From Burkholderiaceae bacterium (GTDB taxonomy: Bacteria > Pseudomonadota > Gammaproteobacteria > Burkholderiales > Burkholderiaceae_C), in NCBI GenBank assembly GCA_016790175.1, contig JAEUPI010000010.1, positions 1 to 64,000 of the forward strand: a DNA stretch of 64,000 nt. Direction: 5' to 3'. Made by a program: the position numbers and the translations under genes. Every line of letters starts with the position of its first letter. The first letter of the stretch is position 1. The notes under the pieces are model-generated. The model had not been told where the DNA came from and searched no databases. It saw nothing but the letters and a program-made list of their open reading frames with translations. Shown piece by piece: positions 1 to 8,482 of the stretch.

Positions 1-1
1 G

Positions 2-277
2 TGCTATGCCGAGAACGAAGTCGCTTCGCCGGCCGGCGTCGACGACGCGGCCCCAGCGGCCGAGGCCGGCGACGCGGCCTCATTGGCCGCGATCGGCCCG
101 GTGTTCGTCACGCTCGGCCTCGCGGCACTGCCTTCGCCCGAGCAGCGGGCGGCGCACGCGCGCGCGCTCACCGAGGCCGTTGCGCCGCTGGTGCCGGTGA
201 CGCCCGAACTTGTACACCTGACTTACGCGCCCGCGCTGGGCGGGCGCCAGGCCTTCGGCGGGCGGCTGGTGCCATGA
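2..277 (+). CDS. C-terminal fragment of an unidentified protein, cut by window edge
   Basis: An open frame runs in from the left edge and stops at 275-277, giving about 91 residues. An Ala-rich stretch is followed by a block containing SPEQRAAHARALTEAV and ending AFGGRLVP. The EQR...ALTEAV...TPELVHLTY arrangement faintly recalls tautomerase (4-oxalocrotonate type) folds, which would make this a C-terminal tautomerase-like domain, but the resemblance is too weak to name it. The stop overlaps the next start (ATGA), so the two genes are probably translationally coupled and the fragment is real coding sequence. The start codon lies outside the window. Confidence 0.55.
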   Translation, partial: CYAENEVASPAGVDDAAPAAEAGDAASLAAIGPVFVTLGLAALPSPEQRAAHARALTEAVAPLVPVTPELVHLTYAPALGGRQAFGGRLVP

Positions 278-1131
278 CGCAGTGGCCCGCGCTGCAGCAG
301 GCGCGCTCGTTCGAGGCCGATGCCCGCGTGCCGTTCGTGACCGTCGATGCCGACGGTGCACCGCTGGTGCTCGGTGCCGTGGCACGTGCGCACCTGCGTG
401 CGCTGCATCGCTGGCCGCATTGGCTGCAGGTGAGCGAACATCGCGTGCAGCTGGTGGCGTCGCGCACCGCGTGGAGCGATGCCTTTGCGGCGATGAACGC
501 GGTGCTTCGCGACGACGGGATGATCGTGGCCTGGCGCGACGAGCCATTCATGCTGTTCGACACCAGTGGCCGCTCGCTCGGGGTGACGATCGAGCGCGCC
601 GCCACTCGCTTCTGGGGCACGCTCACCTGGGGAGCGCACTGCAACGGCTACGTGGCCGATGCGCAGGGGCAGCCGGCCGCGTTGTGGGTTGCGCGCCGCG
701 CGCTGACCAAGCCCACCGACCCCGGCTGCCTCGACAACCTGATCGGTGGTGGCGTGCCGCATGGCCAGAGCCCGCACGACACGGTGGTGCGTGAGGGCTG
801 GGAAGAAGCCGGCCTCACGCCCGAACAGATGACAGGCCTGCAGCGCGGCAGCACGGTGCGGCTGCTGCGCGACATTCCCGAAGGCCTGCAACGCGAGTGG
901 ATCGAGGTGTACGACCTCGCGTTGCCTCAGGGCCTGGTGCCGCAGAACCAGGACGGCGAGGTGGGCGAGCTGATGTGCCTGCCGATCGCCGACGCGCTCG
1001 GCCCGCAAACGATCGACGAGATGACCGTGGACGCCGCACTGGTGACGCTGGACTTCGCGCGGCGACGCCGGCTGCTGCCGCCGACGGAGCAAGCCGCGCT
1101 CGAGCAGGCCTGGGTGGCGCTGCAGACCTGA
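274..1131 (+). CDS. DUF4743 / Nudix hydrolase
   Basis: The 285-residue protein has an N-terminal DUF4743-like half (about 1-120) and a C-terminal Nudix half. A Nudix box is visible at about residues 158-180, with the sequence GGGVPHGQSP followed by VVREGWEEAGL, which holds the REXXEE metal-binding glutamates. Proteins of this architecture hydrolyse nucleoside diphosphate-linked or thiamin-pyrophosphate-like compounds; the substrate cannot be read from sequence. I chose the ATG at 274 because it overlaps the upstream stop by four bases; the same frame stays open further upstream without homology. It ends nine bases from the convergent small membrane gene. Confidence 0.85.
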   Translation: MTQWPALQQARSFEADARVPFVTVDADGAPLVLGAVARAHLRALHRWPHWLQVSEHRVQLVASRTAWSDAFAAMNAVLRDDGMIVAWRDEPFMLFDTSGRSLGVTIERAATRFWGTLTWGAHCNGYVADAQGQPAALWVARRALTKPTDPGCLDNLIGGGVPHGQSPHDTVVREGWEEAGLTPEQMTGLQRGSTVRLLRDIPEGLQREWIEVYDLALPQGLVPQNQDGEVGELMCLPIADALGPQTIDEMTVDAALVTLDFARRRRLLPPTEQAALEQAWVALQT

Positions 1132-1140
1132 AAGGTCGTG

Positions 1141-1305
1141 TCAGTCGTCCTTGCGCAGCGACTGCCGCAGGTCGACCAGCATCATCGTCATCGCGATCGC
1201 CACCACGACACCGAGCGAGACTTCCTTCAGCTTGAGCACGAGCGGCAGCAGGTAGGCCACCATCAGGCCGACGGCAACGATGGCGGCGACGATCTTGAGC
1301 GGCAT
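1141..1305 (-). CDS. small hypothetical membrane protein (54 aa)
   Basis: This short gene encodes two hydrophobic stretches (about residues 3-20 and 28-46, the second rich in Val/Met/Ala) and a basic-acidic tail RQSLRKDD. The start at 1305 is supported by a GGAG ribosome-binding site about nine bases upstream. The frame can be extended to 1452, but that extension is antisense-like and overlaps the amidase end. It lies 40 bp downstream of the amidase gene on the same strand and may be the last cistron of the TRAP-amidase operon. I do not recognise a family. Confidence 0.6.
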   Translation of the reverse strand: MPLKIVAAIVAVGLMVAYLLPLVLKLKEVSLGVVVAIAMTMMLVDLRQSLRKDD

Positions 1306-1345
1306 GGGGTGTTCTCCGGGCAGTCTGTTCGTTTGATCGGTTCGG

Positions 1346-2677
1346 TCAGTCGGCCAACTGCTGCTGCAGCCAGCTTGCCGTGCGCAGCAGCCGCGCGTCG
1401 TCGTCGCGCCGGCCCACGAGCTGCAGCCCGAGCGGCAGGCCGTCGTCGCCATGCATCAGCGGCATCGACAGCGCCGGCGTGCCGGCCAGCGTCCACAGCG
1501 TGCCGAAGGCCGGGTCACCGGTGCTGGCCAGTGGCGGGGCGGTGCCGGCGGTGGCCGGTGCGATCAGCGCGTCGTAGCGGTCGAACAGCTCGTCGAAGCC
1601 CTCGAGCAGGCGCGGCACCTTGGCCAGCGCGCGCTGATAGGCAAGCGCGGTGATCTCGCGGCCGCGTGCGAGCTGCTGCTGCAGCGACGCCGAGAGCTTG
1701 TCGCGCCCGAGCTCGTACTCGCGCTCCAGGTGCAGCGCCATCTCGGCTTCCATGATCGTGCGGTGCCAGTCCCAGGCCTCGGCGAGCGTGGCCGGCAGCG
1801 GCACCTCCTCGCAGGCGGCGCCCAGGGCACTCGCGAGCTCGGCGAATGCCTCGCGCGTGGCCGGCTCGGTGCGATCCCACACCGGCGTCTTCACGAACGC
1901 CAGCTTGGGCGGCAGCGGCGGCGATTCGGCCGCGGTGCGCTCGAACGGGATACGCGCACGCGGCCGGGTGCTCGGGTCGTTTTCGTCGTGGCCGGTGAGC
2001 TGCTCGACGATGAGCGCCACGTCGGCGATCGACCGTGCGAACACACCCACGGTATCGAGCGACGGCGCGCACTTGAGGATGCCGTGACGCGAGATCAGCC
2101 CGTAGCTCGGCTTGAAGCCGAACACGCCGCAATACGCTGCCGGCCGGATCACCGACGCATTGGACTGTGTGCCGATGGCCAGCGGCACCATGCCCGCGGC
2201 CACGGCGGCGGCCGAGCCCGACGACGAGCCGCCGGGCGAGCGCGACGGGTCGTGCGGGTTGCGCGTCTTGCCCGGCGCGTAGGTGGCGAGCTCGGTGGTC
2301 ACGGTCTTGCCGAGGATCACCGCGCCGGCGGCGCGCAGCTGTGCCACCACGGCGGCATCACGCGCCGGCGTGCGGCCGGCATGCAGCACGGTGCCGTCTT
2401 CGGTGGGCATGTCGGCGGTGTCGACGATGTCCTTGATGCCCACCGGCACGCCATGCAGGGGCCCGAGCGGCCGGCCCTCGGCACGGTCGGCATCGCGGGC
2501 GCGGGCCTGTGCCAGCGCATGGGCCTCGTCGAGGTGTTGCCAGGCCTGCACCTGCGGCTCGACCTCGCGGATGCGCTCGAGACAGGCCTGCACCATCTGT
2601 TCGGCGCTGAGCGCGCCGCCGGCGATGGCGCGCGCCGCGTCGGCCGCGCTCAGGCGTTCGGGATGCGACAGGTCCAT
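1346..2677 (-). CDS. amidase (amidase-signature family, GatA-like)
   Basis: The 443-residue protein is an amidase-signature hydrolase. The Ser-cisSer-Lys triad is visible: Lys82 in GIKDI, the Gly/Ser-rich block PGGSSSGSAAAVA at about 148-160, and the nucleophile Ser175 in NASVIRPA. The segment before the nucleophile reads GTQSN instead of the usual GTDTGG, a modest departure. Such enzymes hydrolyse amides; the substrate is unknown. The gene starts seven bases after the stop of the TRAP large permease, so it should be co-transcribed with dctQM, suggesting that the imported compound or a derivative is an amide. A GatA role in tRNA amidation is unlikely because no gatB or gatC is nearby. Confidence 0.88.
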   Translation of the reverse strand: MDLSHPERLSAADAARAIAGGALSAEQMVQACLERIREVEPQVQAWQHLDEAHALAQARARDADRAEGRPLGPLHGVPVGIKDIVDTADMPTEDGTVLHAGRTPARDAAVVAQLRAAGAVILGKTVTTELATYAPGKTRNPHDPSRSPGGSSSGSAAAVAAGMVPLAIGTQSNASVIRPAAYCGVFGFKPSYGLISRHGILKCAPSLDTVGVFARSIADVALIVEQLTGHDENDPSTRPRARIPFERTAAESPPLPPKLAFVKTPVWDRTEPATREAFAELASALGAACEEVPLPATLAEAWDWHRTIMEAEMALHLEREYELGRDKLSASLQQQLARGREITALAYQRALAKVPRLLEGFDELFDRYDALIAPATAGTAPPLASTGDPAFGTLWTLAGTPALSMPLMHGDDGLPLGLQLVGRRDDDARLLRTASWLQQQLAD

Positions 2678-2684
2678 CGGTCGA

Positions 2685-4031
2685 TCAACGGCCGTAGATC
2701 GTGTTCGGCAGCCACAGCGCGATGCCGGGGAAGACGTAGACGACCACCATCGTCACCAGCACCACGTAGACGAACGGCATGCAGCCGCTGAAGATCTGCG
2801 TCAGCAGCACCGAGGGCGGACTCACGCCCTTGAGGTAGTAGGCGCTCATCGCCATCGGCGGCGAAAGGAAGGCCGTTTGCAGATTGAGCGCGATCAGCAC
2901 GCCGAACAGGATAGGGTCGATGCCGAAGTGCTCCAGCATCGGCAGGAAGATCGGCACGAAGATGATGATGATCTCGGTCCACTCCAGCGGCCAGCCGAGC
3001 AGGAAGATGATCAGCTGCGACAGCAGCAGGAAGGTGATCGGGTTCAGGTTCATCCCGAGCACGAACTCCTTGATGATCTGGTTGCCGCCGAGGTAGGCGA
3101 AGATCGATGCGAAGGTGGCCGAGCCCACGAACAGCCAGCACACCATGGCCGAGGTGCGTGCGGTGAGGAACACCGATTCGCGCAGGCCCTGCCAGGTGAG
3201 CGAGCGGTAGGCCGCCGCCAGCACCGCGGCACCCGCCGCACCGACGGCCGCCGCCTCGGTGGGCGTGGCGATGCCGAACATGATGGCGCCGAGCACCGCC
3301 AGGATCAGCAGGGCCAGCGGGAAGAACGACTTGAGCAGCAGCACCACCACCTGGCCGAACGGCACGTTGCCTTCGCTCTTGGGCAACGGCGGCGCACGCT
3401 CGGGCTTCAGGATCGCCAGCACGATCACGTAGACGATGTACATGCCGGCCAGGAAGAAGCCGGGCACGAACGCGGCGGCATAGAGCTTCACCACCGAGAG
3501 GCCCGCCATCGCGCCGTAGACGATCAGCATGATCGACGGCGGAATCAGGATGCCGAGGCAGCCGCCGGCGCAGATGACGCCCGAGGCCAGGCGCGAGTCG
3601 TAGCCGGCCTTCATCATCTGCGGCATCGCCAGCAGCCCCATCAGCGTGACCACCGCGCCGACGATGCCGGTGGCGGTGGCGAAGAGCGCGCAGGTGGCCA
3701 GCGTGGCCACCGCCAGCGCACCGGGAATGAAGCGCAGCGCGAGCTGCAGGCTCTTGAACAGGTTGTCGAGGATGTTGGCGCGTTCGACCAGATAGCCCAT
3801 CAGCAGGAACAGTGGTATCGACACCAGCGCGTCGTTGTTGAGCACGGTGAAGGTGTTCTGCGTCAGCAGGTAGAAGACGCGGTTGTCGAAGAAGGCCTGG
3901 TGGCCCTGGAAGTAGGCGTAATAGCCGAAGCCCACGCCCAGGGCCATCAGCGTGAAGGCCACCGGAAAACCGATGCAGATCGTGAAGACCAGGATGCCCA
4001 GCATCACCAGGGCGACTGCGGGATCGCTCAT
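2685..4031 (-). CDS. dctM: TRAP transporter large permease (DctM family)
   Basis: This 448-residue inner-membrane protein has about twelve hydrophobic segments and family hallmarks such as GGCLGILIPPSIMLIVYG near residue 160 and FGIATPTEAAAVGAAG near 260. It is the ion-coupled translocation subunit of a tripartite ATP-independent periplasmic transporter. The ATG at 4031 overlaps the dctQ stop by four bases (ATGA), which decides the start even though the frame runs on to 4715. It forms an operon with dctQ upstream and an amidase seven bases downstream. Similarity of the whole set to the mannitol/chloroaromatic-type TRAP systems suggests an organic-acid substrate. Confidence 0.93.
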   Translation of the reverse strand: MSDPAVALVMLGILVFTICIGFPVAFTLMALGVGFGYYAYFQGHQAFFDNRVFYLLTQNTFTVLNNDALVSIPLFLLMGYLVERANILDNLFKSLQLALRFIPGALAVATLATCALFATATGIVGAVVTLMGLLAMPQMMKAGYDSRLASGVICAGGCLGILIPPSIMLIVYGAMAGLSVVKLYAAAFVPGFFLAGMYIVYVIVLAILKPERAPPLPKSEGNVPFGQVVVLLLKSFFPLALLILAVLGAIMFGIATPTEAAAVGAAGAAVLAAAYRSLTWQGLRESVFLTARTSAMVCWLFVGSATFASIFAYLGGNQIIKEFVLGMNLNPITFLLLSQLIIFLLGWPLEWTEIIIIFVPIFLPMLEHFGIDPILFGVLIALNLQTAFLSPPMAMSAYYLKGVSPPSVLLTQIFSGCMPFVYVVLVTMVVVYVFPGIALWLPNTIYGR

Positions 4032-4627
4032 CGAGCTGCTCCTTGAGCCACGGGCTCCTCGGTCTTGCCGGCGTGCTGCTGCAGGATCTGGGTCTCGAGC
4101 TCCTCCACGTCGTGCAGGCGCGGCGGCCAGTTGCCTTCGTGCAGACAGACCACGCAGCGCAGCACCTCGGCCAGGCCCTGCAGCGCGATCAGGCCGCCGC
4201 CGACGCAGATCATCATCTTCAGCGGCCAGATCGGCACGCCGGCCGGGCTGTTGACGCTGACCTCGCGCAGACGCATCGATTCGAGGCCGTAGGCGCTGCC
4301 GGCCACCACCAGCGCCAGGATGCCTGGAAAGAAGAACAGCAGGTACAGCACCAGCTCGACCACCGCCTGCGTGCGCGGCTGCCACTTGCGGTAGAACATG
4401 TCGGCCCGCACATGGCCGGCGCGCGACAGCGTGTAGGCGCCGGCCATGTAGAACACGGCGCCGTACATCAGGTAGCTCAGGTCGAAGGCCCAGCTGGTGG
4501 GGTCGTTGAACACATAGCGCATCGTCACCTCGAAGCAGGTGCCGAGCGTCAGCACGATGATGCACCAGGCAAAGGCATGACCAACGGTCTTGCTCAGCTG
4601 GTCGATGGCGTAGATGAGTGAATTCAC
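4028..4627 (-). CDS. dctQ: TRAP transporter small permease (DctQ family)
   Basis: This 199-residue protein has four hydrophobic segments and the typical DctQ stretch EVTMRYVFNDPTSWAFDLSY near residues 33-52. It would pair with DctM in the inner membrane to form the Q-M domain complex and dock the periplasmic binding protein. The C-terminal 35 residues are polar. It overlaps dctM by four bases, giving translational coupling. It is separated from dctP by about 100 bp that hold a strong terminator-like hairpin, so it is probably expressed at a lower level than dctP. Confidence 0.9.
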   Translation of the reverse strand: MNSLIYAIDQLSKTVGHAFAWCIIVLTLGTCFEVTMRYVFNDPTSWAFDLSYLMYGAVFYMAGAYTLSRAGHVRADMFYRKWQPRTQAVVELVLYLLFFFPGILALVVAGSAYGLESMRLREVSVNSPAGVPIWPLKMMICVGGGLIALQGLAEVLRCVVCLHEGNWPPRLHDVEELETQILQQHAGKTEEPVAQGAAR

Positions 4628-4670
4628 GGCGGTGTGTCCGGGCCTGTTGGCGTTTGATCTGGGTCGGAAG

Positions 4671-4699
4671 AAAAACGGGGCGGTCCGCAGGCCGCCCCG
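4671..4699 (-). terminator. Rho-independent terminator/attenuator between dctP and dctQ
   Basis: An eight-base perfect stem (CGGGGCGG at 4676-4683 pairing with CCGCCCCG at 4692-4699) with an eight-base loop is followed on the minus strand by five T residues (AAAAA at 4671-4675 on plus). It lies 26 bp after the dctP stop and before dctQ. Partial termination here would make more binding protein than permease, a common arrangement in binding-protein transporters. Confidence 0.75.
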
Positions 4700-4725
4700 G
4701 TTGCTGCGCCGTCACGCGTGCGCGA

Positions 4726-5877
4726 TCAGGCGGGCAGCTTCACCTTGTGCACGTGCTCGTAGCCCATGTGATAGTCGGCCTCGTTGACGAACATGTAGTA
4801 GGCCACGCGCTTGGCCCAGGCCAGCTGCGACTCGACCACCTTCTTGAAGAACGGATCCTCGTCCGACAGCTTCTTGGTCAGCACATCCCAGGCCTTCAGC
4901 TGCTCGACGAACACCGCCTTCGGCGTGCGGATCACGTTGACCTTGTGCTTGCTGATCAGCTCTTGCAGGTCGCGTGAGTAGTTGTCCATCGCGGTCCACC
5001 AGTTGGCCGAGCTGGCGGCCTCGGCCGCGTACTGCAGGATCGCCTGCAGGTCCTTCGGGATCGTCGCCCACTTCTTCTTGTTGATCGCGATCTCGAAGAA
5101 CTCCATCGCCTGGTGATAGCTGCCCATCATGTAGTTCTTGATCACGTCCTGTGCGCCGAAACGCATGTCGGAGGTGGGGTTGTTGAACTCGAAGGCATCG
5201 ATCACGCCCTTCTCGAGCGCGGGGATGATCTCGCCACCCGGCAGCTGAGTGACCTTGGCGCCCATCTCCTGGAACAGGTCGGCCGCCAGGCCGACGGTGC
5301 GGTACTTCAGGCCCTTGAGTTCGGCGGCCTGCGTGATCGGCTTCTTGAACCAGCCCAGTGGCTGCGTCGGCATCGGCATCACGAAGAAGCCGACGACGTC
5401 GAGGTTGATCTTCTGCAGCAGCTCGTTGTAAAGCGCCAGGCCACCGCCGCGGTAGATCCAGGCCAGCGTCTGCGGTGCATCGCAGCCGTTGATCGGGCCC
5501 GAGCCGAACAGCGACGCGACCTTGCTCTTGCCGTACCAGTACACCGGCACGCCGTGCGAGGCGTCGAGCACACCCTTGCTGGTGGCGTCCATCACCTCGA
5601 AGGGCTTGACCACCGCACCGGCAACCAGGTAATCGATGCGCAGCCGGCCGCCGGACATTTCGTTGACGCGATTGACGTACTCCATCGCCATGTCGTTGAA
5701 GATGTCCTTCGCGCCCCAGGCACCCTGCATCTTCAGCACGATCGGCGACTGCGCGACCGAGACCATCGGCGCGGCCATCGCCGCGGCGCCGACCACGCCG
5801 GAGGCCGCCTGGCCGAGGAAACGACGACGTGCGGGCGGCGTTGCCGGCTGGTCGACAGAAGGGGTCTTGACGGTCAT
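4726..5877 (-). CDS. dctP: TRAP transporter substrate-binding protein (DctP/TakP type), Tat-exported
   Basis: The 383-residue periplasmic binding protein carries an N-terminal twin-arginine signal, RRRFLG at about 17-22 followed by an Ala-rich hydrophobic segment and a likely cleavage site near VAQSP. The mature part resembles the mannitol/chloroaromatic (TakP-like) branch, with YLVAGAVVKPFEVMDA, MPTQPLGWFKKP and the substrate-site-like VIDAFEFNNPTSD. Such proteins bind organic or keto acids; the exact ligand is unknown. The ATG at 5877 is chosen because a strong AGGAG site lies just upstream; the longer frame to 6087 lacks a signal peptide. It is the first gene of the dctP-dctQ-dctM-amidase unit. 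Confidence 0.9.
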   Translation of the reverse strand: MTVKTPSVDQPATPPARRRFLGQAASGVVGAAAMAAPMVSVAQSPIVLKMQGAWGAKDIFNDMAMEYVNRVNEMSGGRLRIDYLVAGAVVKPFEVMDATSKGVLDASHGVPVYWYGKSKVASLFGSGPINGCDAPQTLAWIYRGGGLALYNELLQKINLDVVGFFVMPMPTQPLGWFKKPITQAAELKGLKYRTVGLAADLFQEMGAKVTQLPGGEIIPALEKGVIDAFEFNNPTSDMRFGAQDVIKNYMMGSYHQAMEFFEIAINKKKWATIPKDLQAILQYAAEAASSANWWTAMDNYSRDLQELISKHKVNVIRTPKAVFVEQLKAWDVLTKKLSDEDPFFKKVVESQLAWAKRVAYYMFVNEADYHMGYEHVHKVKLPA

Positions 5878-6127
5878 CGCTTGTCTCCTGCGGGTTGATC
5901 TGTGAATGAAACCCAACGCCTGCCCACGGGCTAATCGCCCGTGCCACGGGTGTGAGCTGACGATAGCAATGCACGGGCGTTTCGCCTTTGGTGGTAACCC
6001 GTGCTGCACGACCCGCGTGGAGCGACCGCCCGCGTCGTGCTTGCGCATCCGCAACCGCAGCGCAAAGCAGAATGAATCCGCGCGCAATAGCGGCGCGCGC
6101 CGCGTTCAGTTCGCGTTCTGTTCGCGT

Positions 6128-8377
6128 TCAGCCCGGCAACCGGTAGCGTGTGCTCGGACCCTTGCCGGTCTGCTGCAGCAGCCCGCGCTCGGCCAGCGCG
6201 GCGAGTTGCTTGGAGGCGGTGGCCGGGCTCACGTTGCAGAGCTCGGCGTAGCCGCTCTTGTTGATGGCGCCGTCGCGCAGGAGCCGCGCGAGCACGGCGT
6301 TTCGCCTTTCCTCGGGCAGCAGATCCGTTGCGCGATCTATCCACGCTCTCGACAATGCGCGCTCACGGCCGTTGTCCTCGTGACCGGCGCCGGTGCGCAA
6401 GCGCACAAGCTCGGCCCCGAAGCGCTCCATCAGTCCGTGTGCTTCCAGGTGCGCGACTGCGGCCTGCAACTCGGCCTGCGAGATCGCCTGGTAGGCGGCG
6501 ACGATCGCCAGGCGGGCGCGCGCATGCTCCTCTGGCGGTACGGGGAGCACGAGCAATGAACGATGGCCGACGATTTCCGTCATCGCGTCGGCGTGAACGG
6601 CCGCCTCCATGGGCACGAATCGGTTTTCGCCCCCTGAGCTCTCGCCGGTTCCGAGCACTTCACCCTTGAGTTTGCGCGCGGCGTCGACCATCGCTGGGGT
6701 GATCTCTGAGCGCGAGGCGCCCAGCATGGCCGCAATGTGCGCATCGCCGCGCTGTTCGTGAGCACGCTCGCCGCCGGCGGCAAAGCGCTTGTAGAACAGC
6801 TCGGCCAGGTTGAAGTGCGCGCGGTTGGCCTGCAGGCGCAAATCGGCGCGAAGCGCAACATCGAGCGCACGCTCGTATTCGGCGACCGCGCGATCGGCGT
6901 CGCCGTTCCAGAAGTAAGCCACGCCGAGGTTGATGTGGGTGCTGGCCAGGATCGCGGGTTCCACCGGACCGGCCGCAGCGGCACGCTGGATGGGCTCTGC
7001 GGCTTCGATCGCGCGGGCATAGTCCTTCGCCTCCCAATACAGCGAGATCAGATTCAGATGCGTGACCAGCACGGAGCGTCGGTCTCCGATGCGTTCGAAG
7101 ATCAGGAGGGCACGGTGCTTCGCCGCGATGGCCCGATCCAGTTCGCCCGCGCGGCGCCAGTACTCGCCCCAGGTCTGTTCGAGCATGCCGGTCACATCGG
7201 CGCCGACCTTGCGTTCTCGCACCTGGGTCTCGGCGGCGTCGAGCACCGCGCGCGCGCGCGGGTCGTTGCGCAGCACATACTGCCAGGCCAGGCGCACCAG
7301 GGTGGTCACGTAGGCAGACAACGCCGTGTCATCGGTGGCCTCGCCATCGTCTCGATCCGCGCCTGCGCGGCGAAAGAAGCTGACACTGGTTTCGTAGCAG
7401 GCAAATGCCCGGTCGCCGTCGCGCGATTCGTGGTACTTGCCCAGCGCGCCGTGCACGATGCCCAACTGCAGGGCGTCGTCGTGCTGCTGGGCGAGCCGCT
7501 GCGCCTCGTTCAGCATCAGCATTTCACGATCAGGGGCCTGACGGTGGCGATACACCGTGGCCCGAGCCAGCAGCAGGCCGATGCGCTGCCGCGGACTCAG
7601 TGCTCGGGCGGAAAATCGCTCCACCAGGGCGTCGGTTTCGGCGTCGCCTGCCAGTTCCAGCGCGTGCCCGTGGAGCACCGTCAGGAACAGTGTGAGGTCA
7701 TCGGCCTGCAGCGCGTGCCATAGTGCAGCAAGGGCGTCACCAGCCAGACGTTGTTCGTTCGACTGCCGCCGATGCCAGTCCGCTCGCGACGGTTCGTCAG
7801 GAACGGCGCTTCGCGCCAATTGCAGATCCTGCGCGATCCGTCGCAGCGCCAGCCGGCGCGGCACCGTCGGGGGCCAGTCGGCGAGGATCTCCACCAATCG
7901 CTGCTTGCCGCGCTCCAGATGCCGGTAAAAGGTGCTGGACCCCACGCCCCACAGACCGCAGAGGTTGTCCACCGCGGATTCGCCAGGACTGCGGCGATAG
8001 CGGTCACGGAAGTCGGGTGCCTGCACGAGCCCCGCCTGGCACGCGACAGCCAGCATGGGCCTCCACGCCGGCAAGTCCAGCCAGGCGTCGCGCCCAATGT
8101 CGGACAGGCTCGGTGCGCGGTCTGGGCGAAGCTGGCTGACAGCCCAGTGCAACACCGCCTCGCCAGCCTCGATCAACGCGTCGGGGTCGGCAGGACGCGC
8201 CCGCGCGGCTCCTGCCGTCCACCGCAGGTATCGCCGCAGAAGCCGGCGCGACAGCCCGGGGTAGCGCCGGATCAGCTCGCCCAGCGTGCGGCTGCGCTGT
8301 GCGGTGATGGCCGCCTCAATGGCCGCCGCGAGCCGCGCGCGCGGGTCGGCCGGGTGCGATGATCGGCTGGGTGACAT
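6128..8377 (-). CDS. TPR-repeat protein with N-terminal HTH-like and C-terminal winged-helix domains
   Basis: The 749-residue protein looks cytosolic. An N-terminal region (1-190) includes a helix-turn-helix-like segment, GVGSSTFYRHLERGKQRL, near residue 145. The middle (about 230-560) is a chain of degenerate tetratricopeptide repeats, for example ASTHINLGVAYFWNGDADRA. The end (about 690-749) is a winged-helix with NKSGYAELCNVSPATASKQL. This layout recalls STAND/LuxR-like or TPR-gated regulators, but no NTPase motif is visible. It is divergent from a clostripain-like protease 105 bp away and a near-palindrome overlaps its translation start region, so autoregulation and control of the protease are plausible. 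I do not know the exact family. Confidence 0.7.
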   Translation of the reverse strand: MSPSRSSHPADPRARLAAAIEAAITAQRSRTLGELIRRYPGLSRRLLRRYLRWTAGAARARPADPDALIEAGEAVLHWAVSQLRPDRAPSLSDIGRDAWLDLPAWRPMLAVACQAGLVQAPDFRDRYRRSPGESAVDNLCGLWGVGSSTFYRHLERGKQRLVEILADWPPTVPRRLALRRIAQDLQLARSAVPDEPSRADWHRRQSNEQRLAGDALAALWHALQADDLTLFLTVLHGHALELAGDAETDALVERFSARALSPRQRIGLLLARATVYRHRQAPDREMLMLNEAQRLAQQHDDALQLGIVHGALGKYHESRDGDRAFACYETSVSFFRRAGADRDDGEATDDTALSAYVTTLVRLAWQYVLRNDPRARAVLDAAETQVRERKVGADVTGMLEQTWGEYWRRAGELDRAIAAKHRALLIFERIGDRRSVLVTHLNLISLYWEAKDYARAIEAAEPIQRAAAAGPVEPAILASTHINLGVAYFWNGDADRAVAEYERALDVALRADLRLQANRAHFNLAELFYKRFAAGGERAHEQRGDAHIAAMLGASRSEITPAMVDAARKLKGEVLGTGESSGGENRFVPMEAAVHADAMTEIVGHRSLLVLPVPPEEHARARLAIVAAYQAISQAELQAAVAHLEAHGLMERFGAELVRLRTGAGHEDNGRERALSRAWIDRATDLLPEERRNAVLARLLRDGAINKSGYAELCNVSPATASKQLAALAERGLLQQTGKGPSTRYRLPG

Positions 8378-8384
8378 GCAATCA

Positions 8385-8400
8385 CCCCTAGTCCTTGGGG
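8385..8400. promoter_or_regulatory. near-palindromic candidate operator in the TPR regulator/protease divergent region
   Basis: The 16-mer CCCCTAGTCCTTGGGG is a palindrome except for one T:T pair. It begins eight bases upstream of the TPR-protein start codon inside the 105-bp divergent region, so a bound protein could block both promoter escape and translation initiation of that gene. That it is an operator is inference from symmetry and position. Confidence 0.35.
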
Positions 8401-8482
8401 GGCGAGGAGCAATCGGTCAGCCAGTGTAGCGACGCATGATCGCGCTGGCGGATCTGTGACAACCACAACAGGAGACGACGCG

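Noticed and set aside
2283..4046. Long plus-strand open frame (587 codons) opposite the amidase and dctM
   Set aside because: Antisense to two well-supported genes; composition is Arg/Gln/His-rich as expected from a shadow frame in high-GC DNA.
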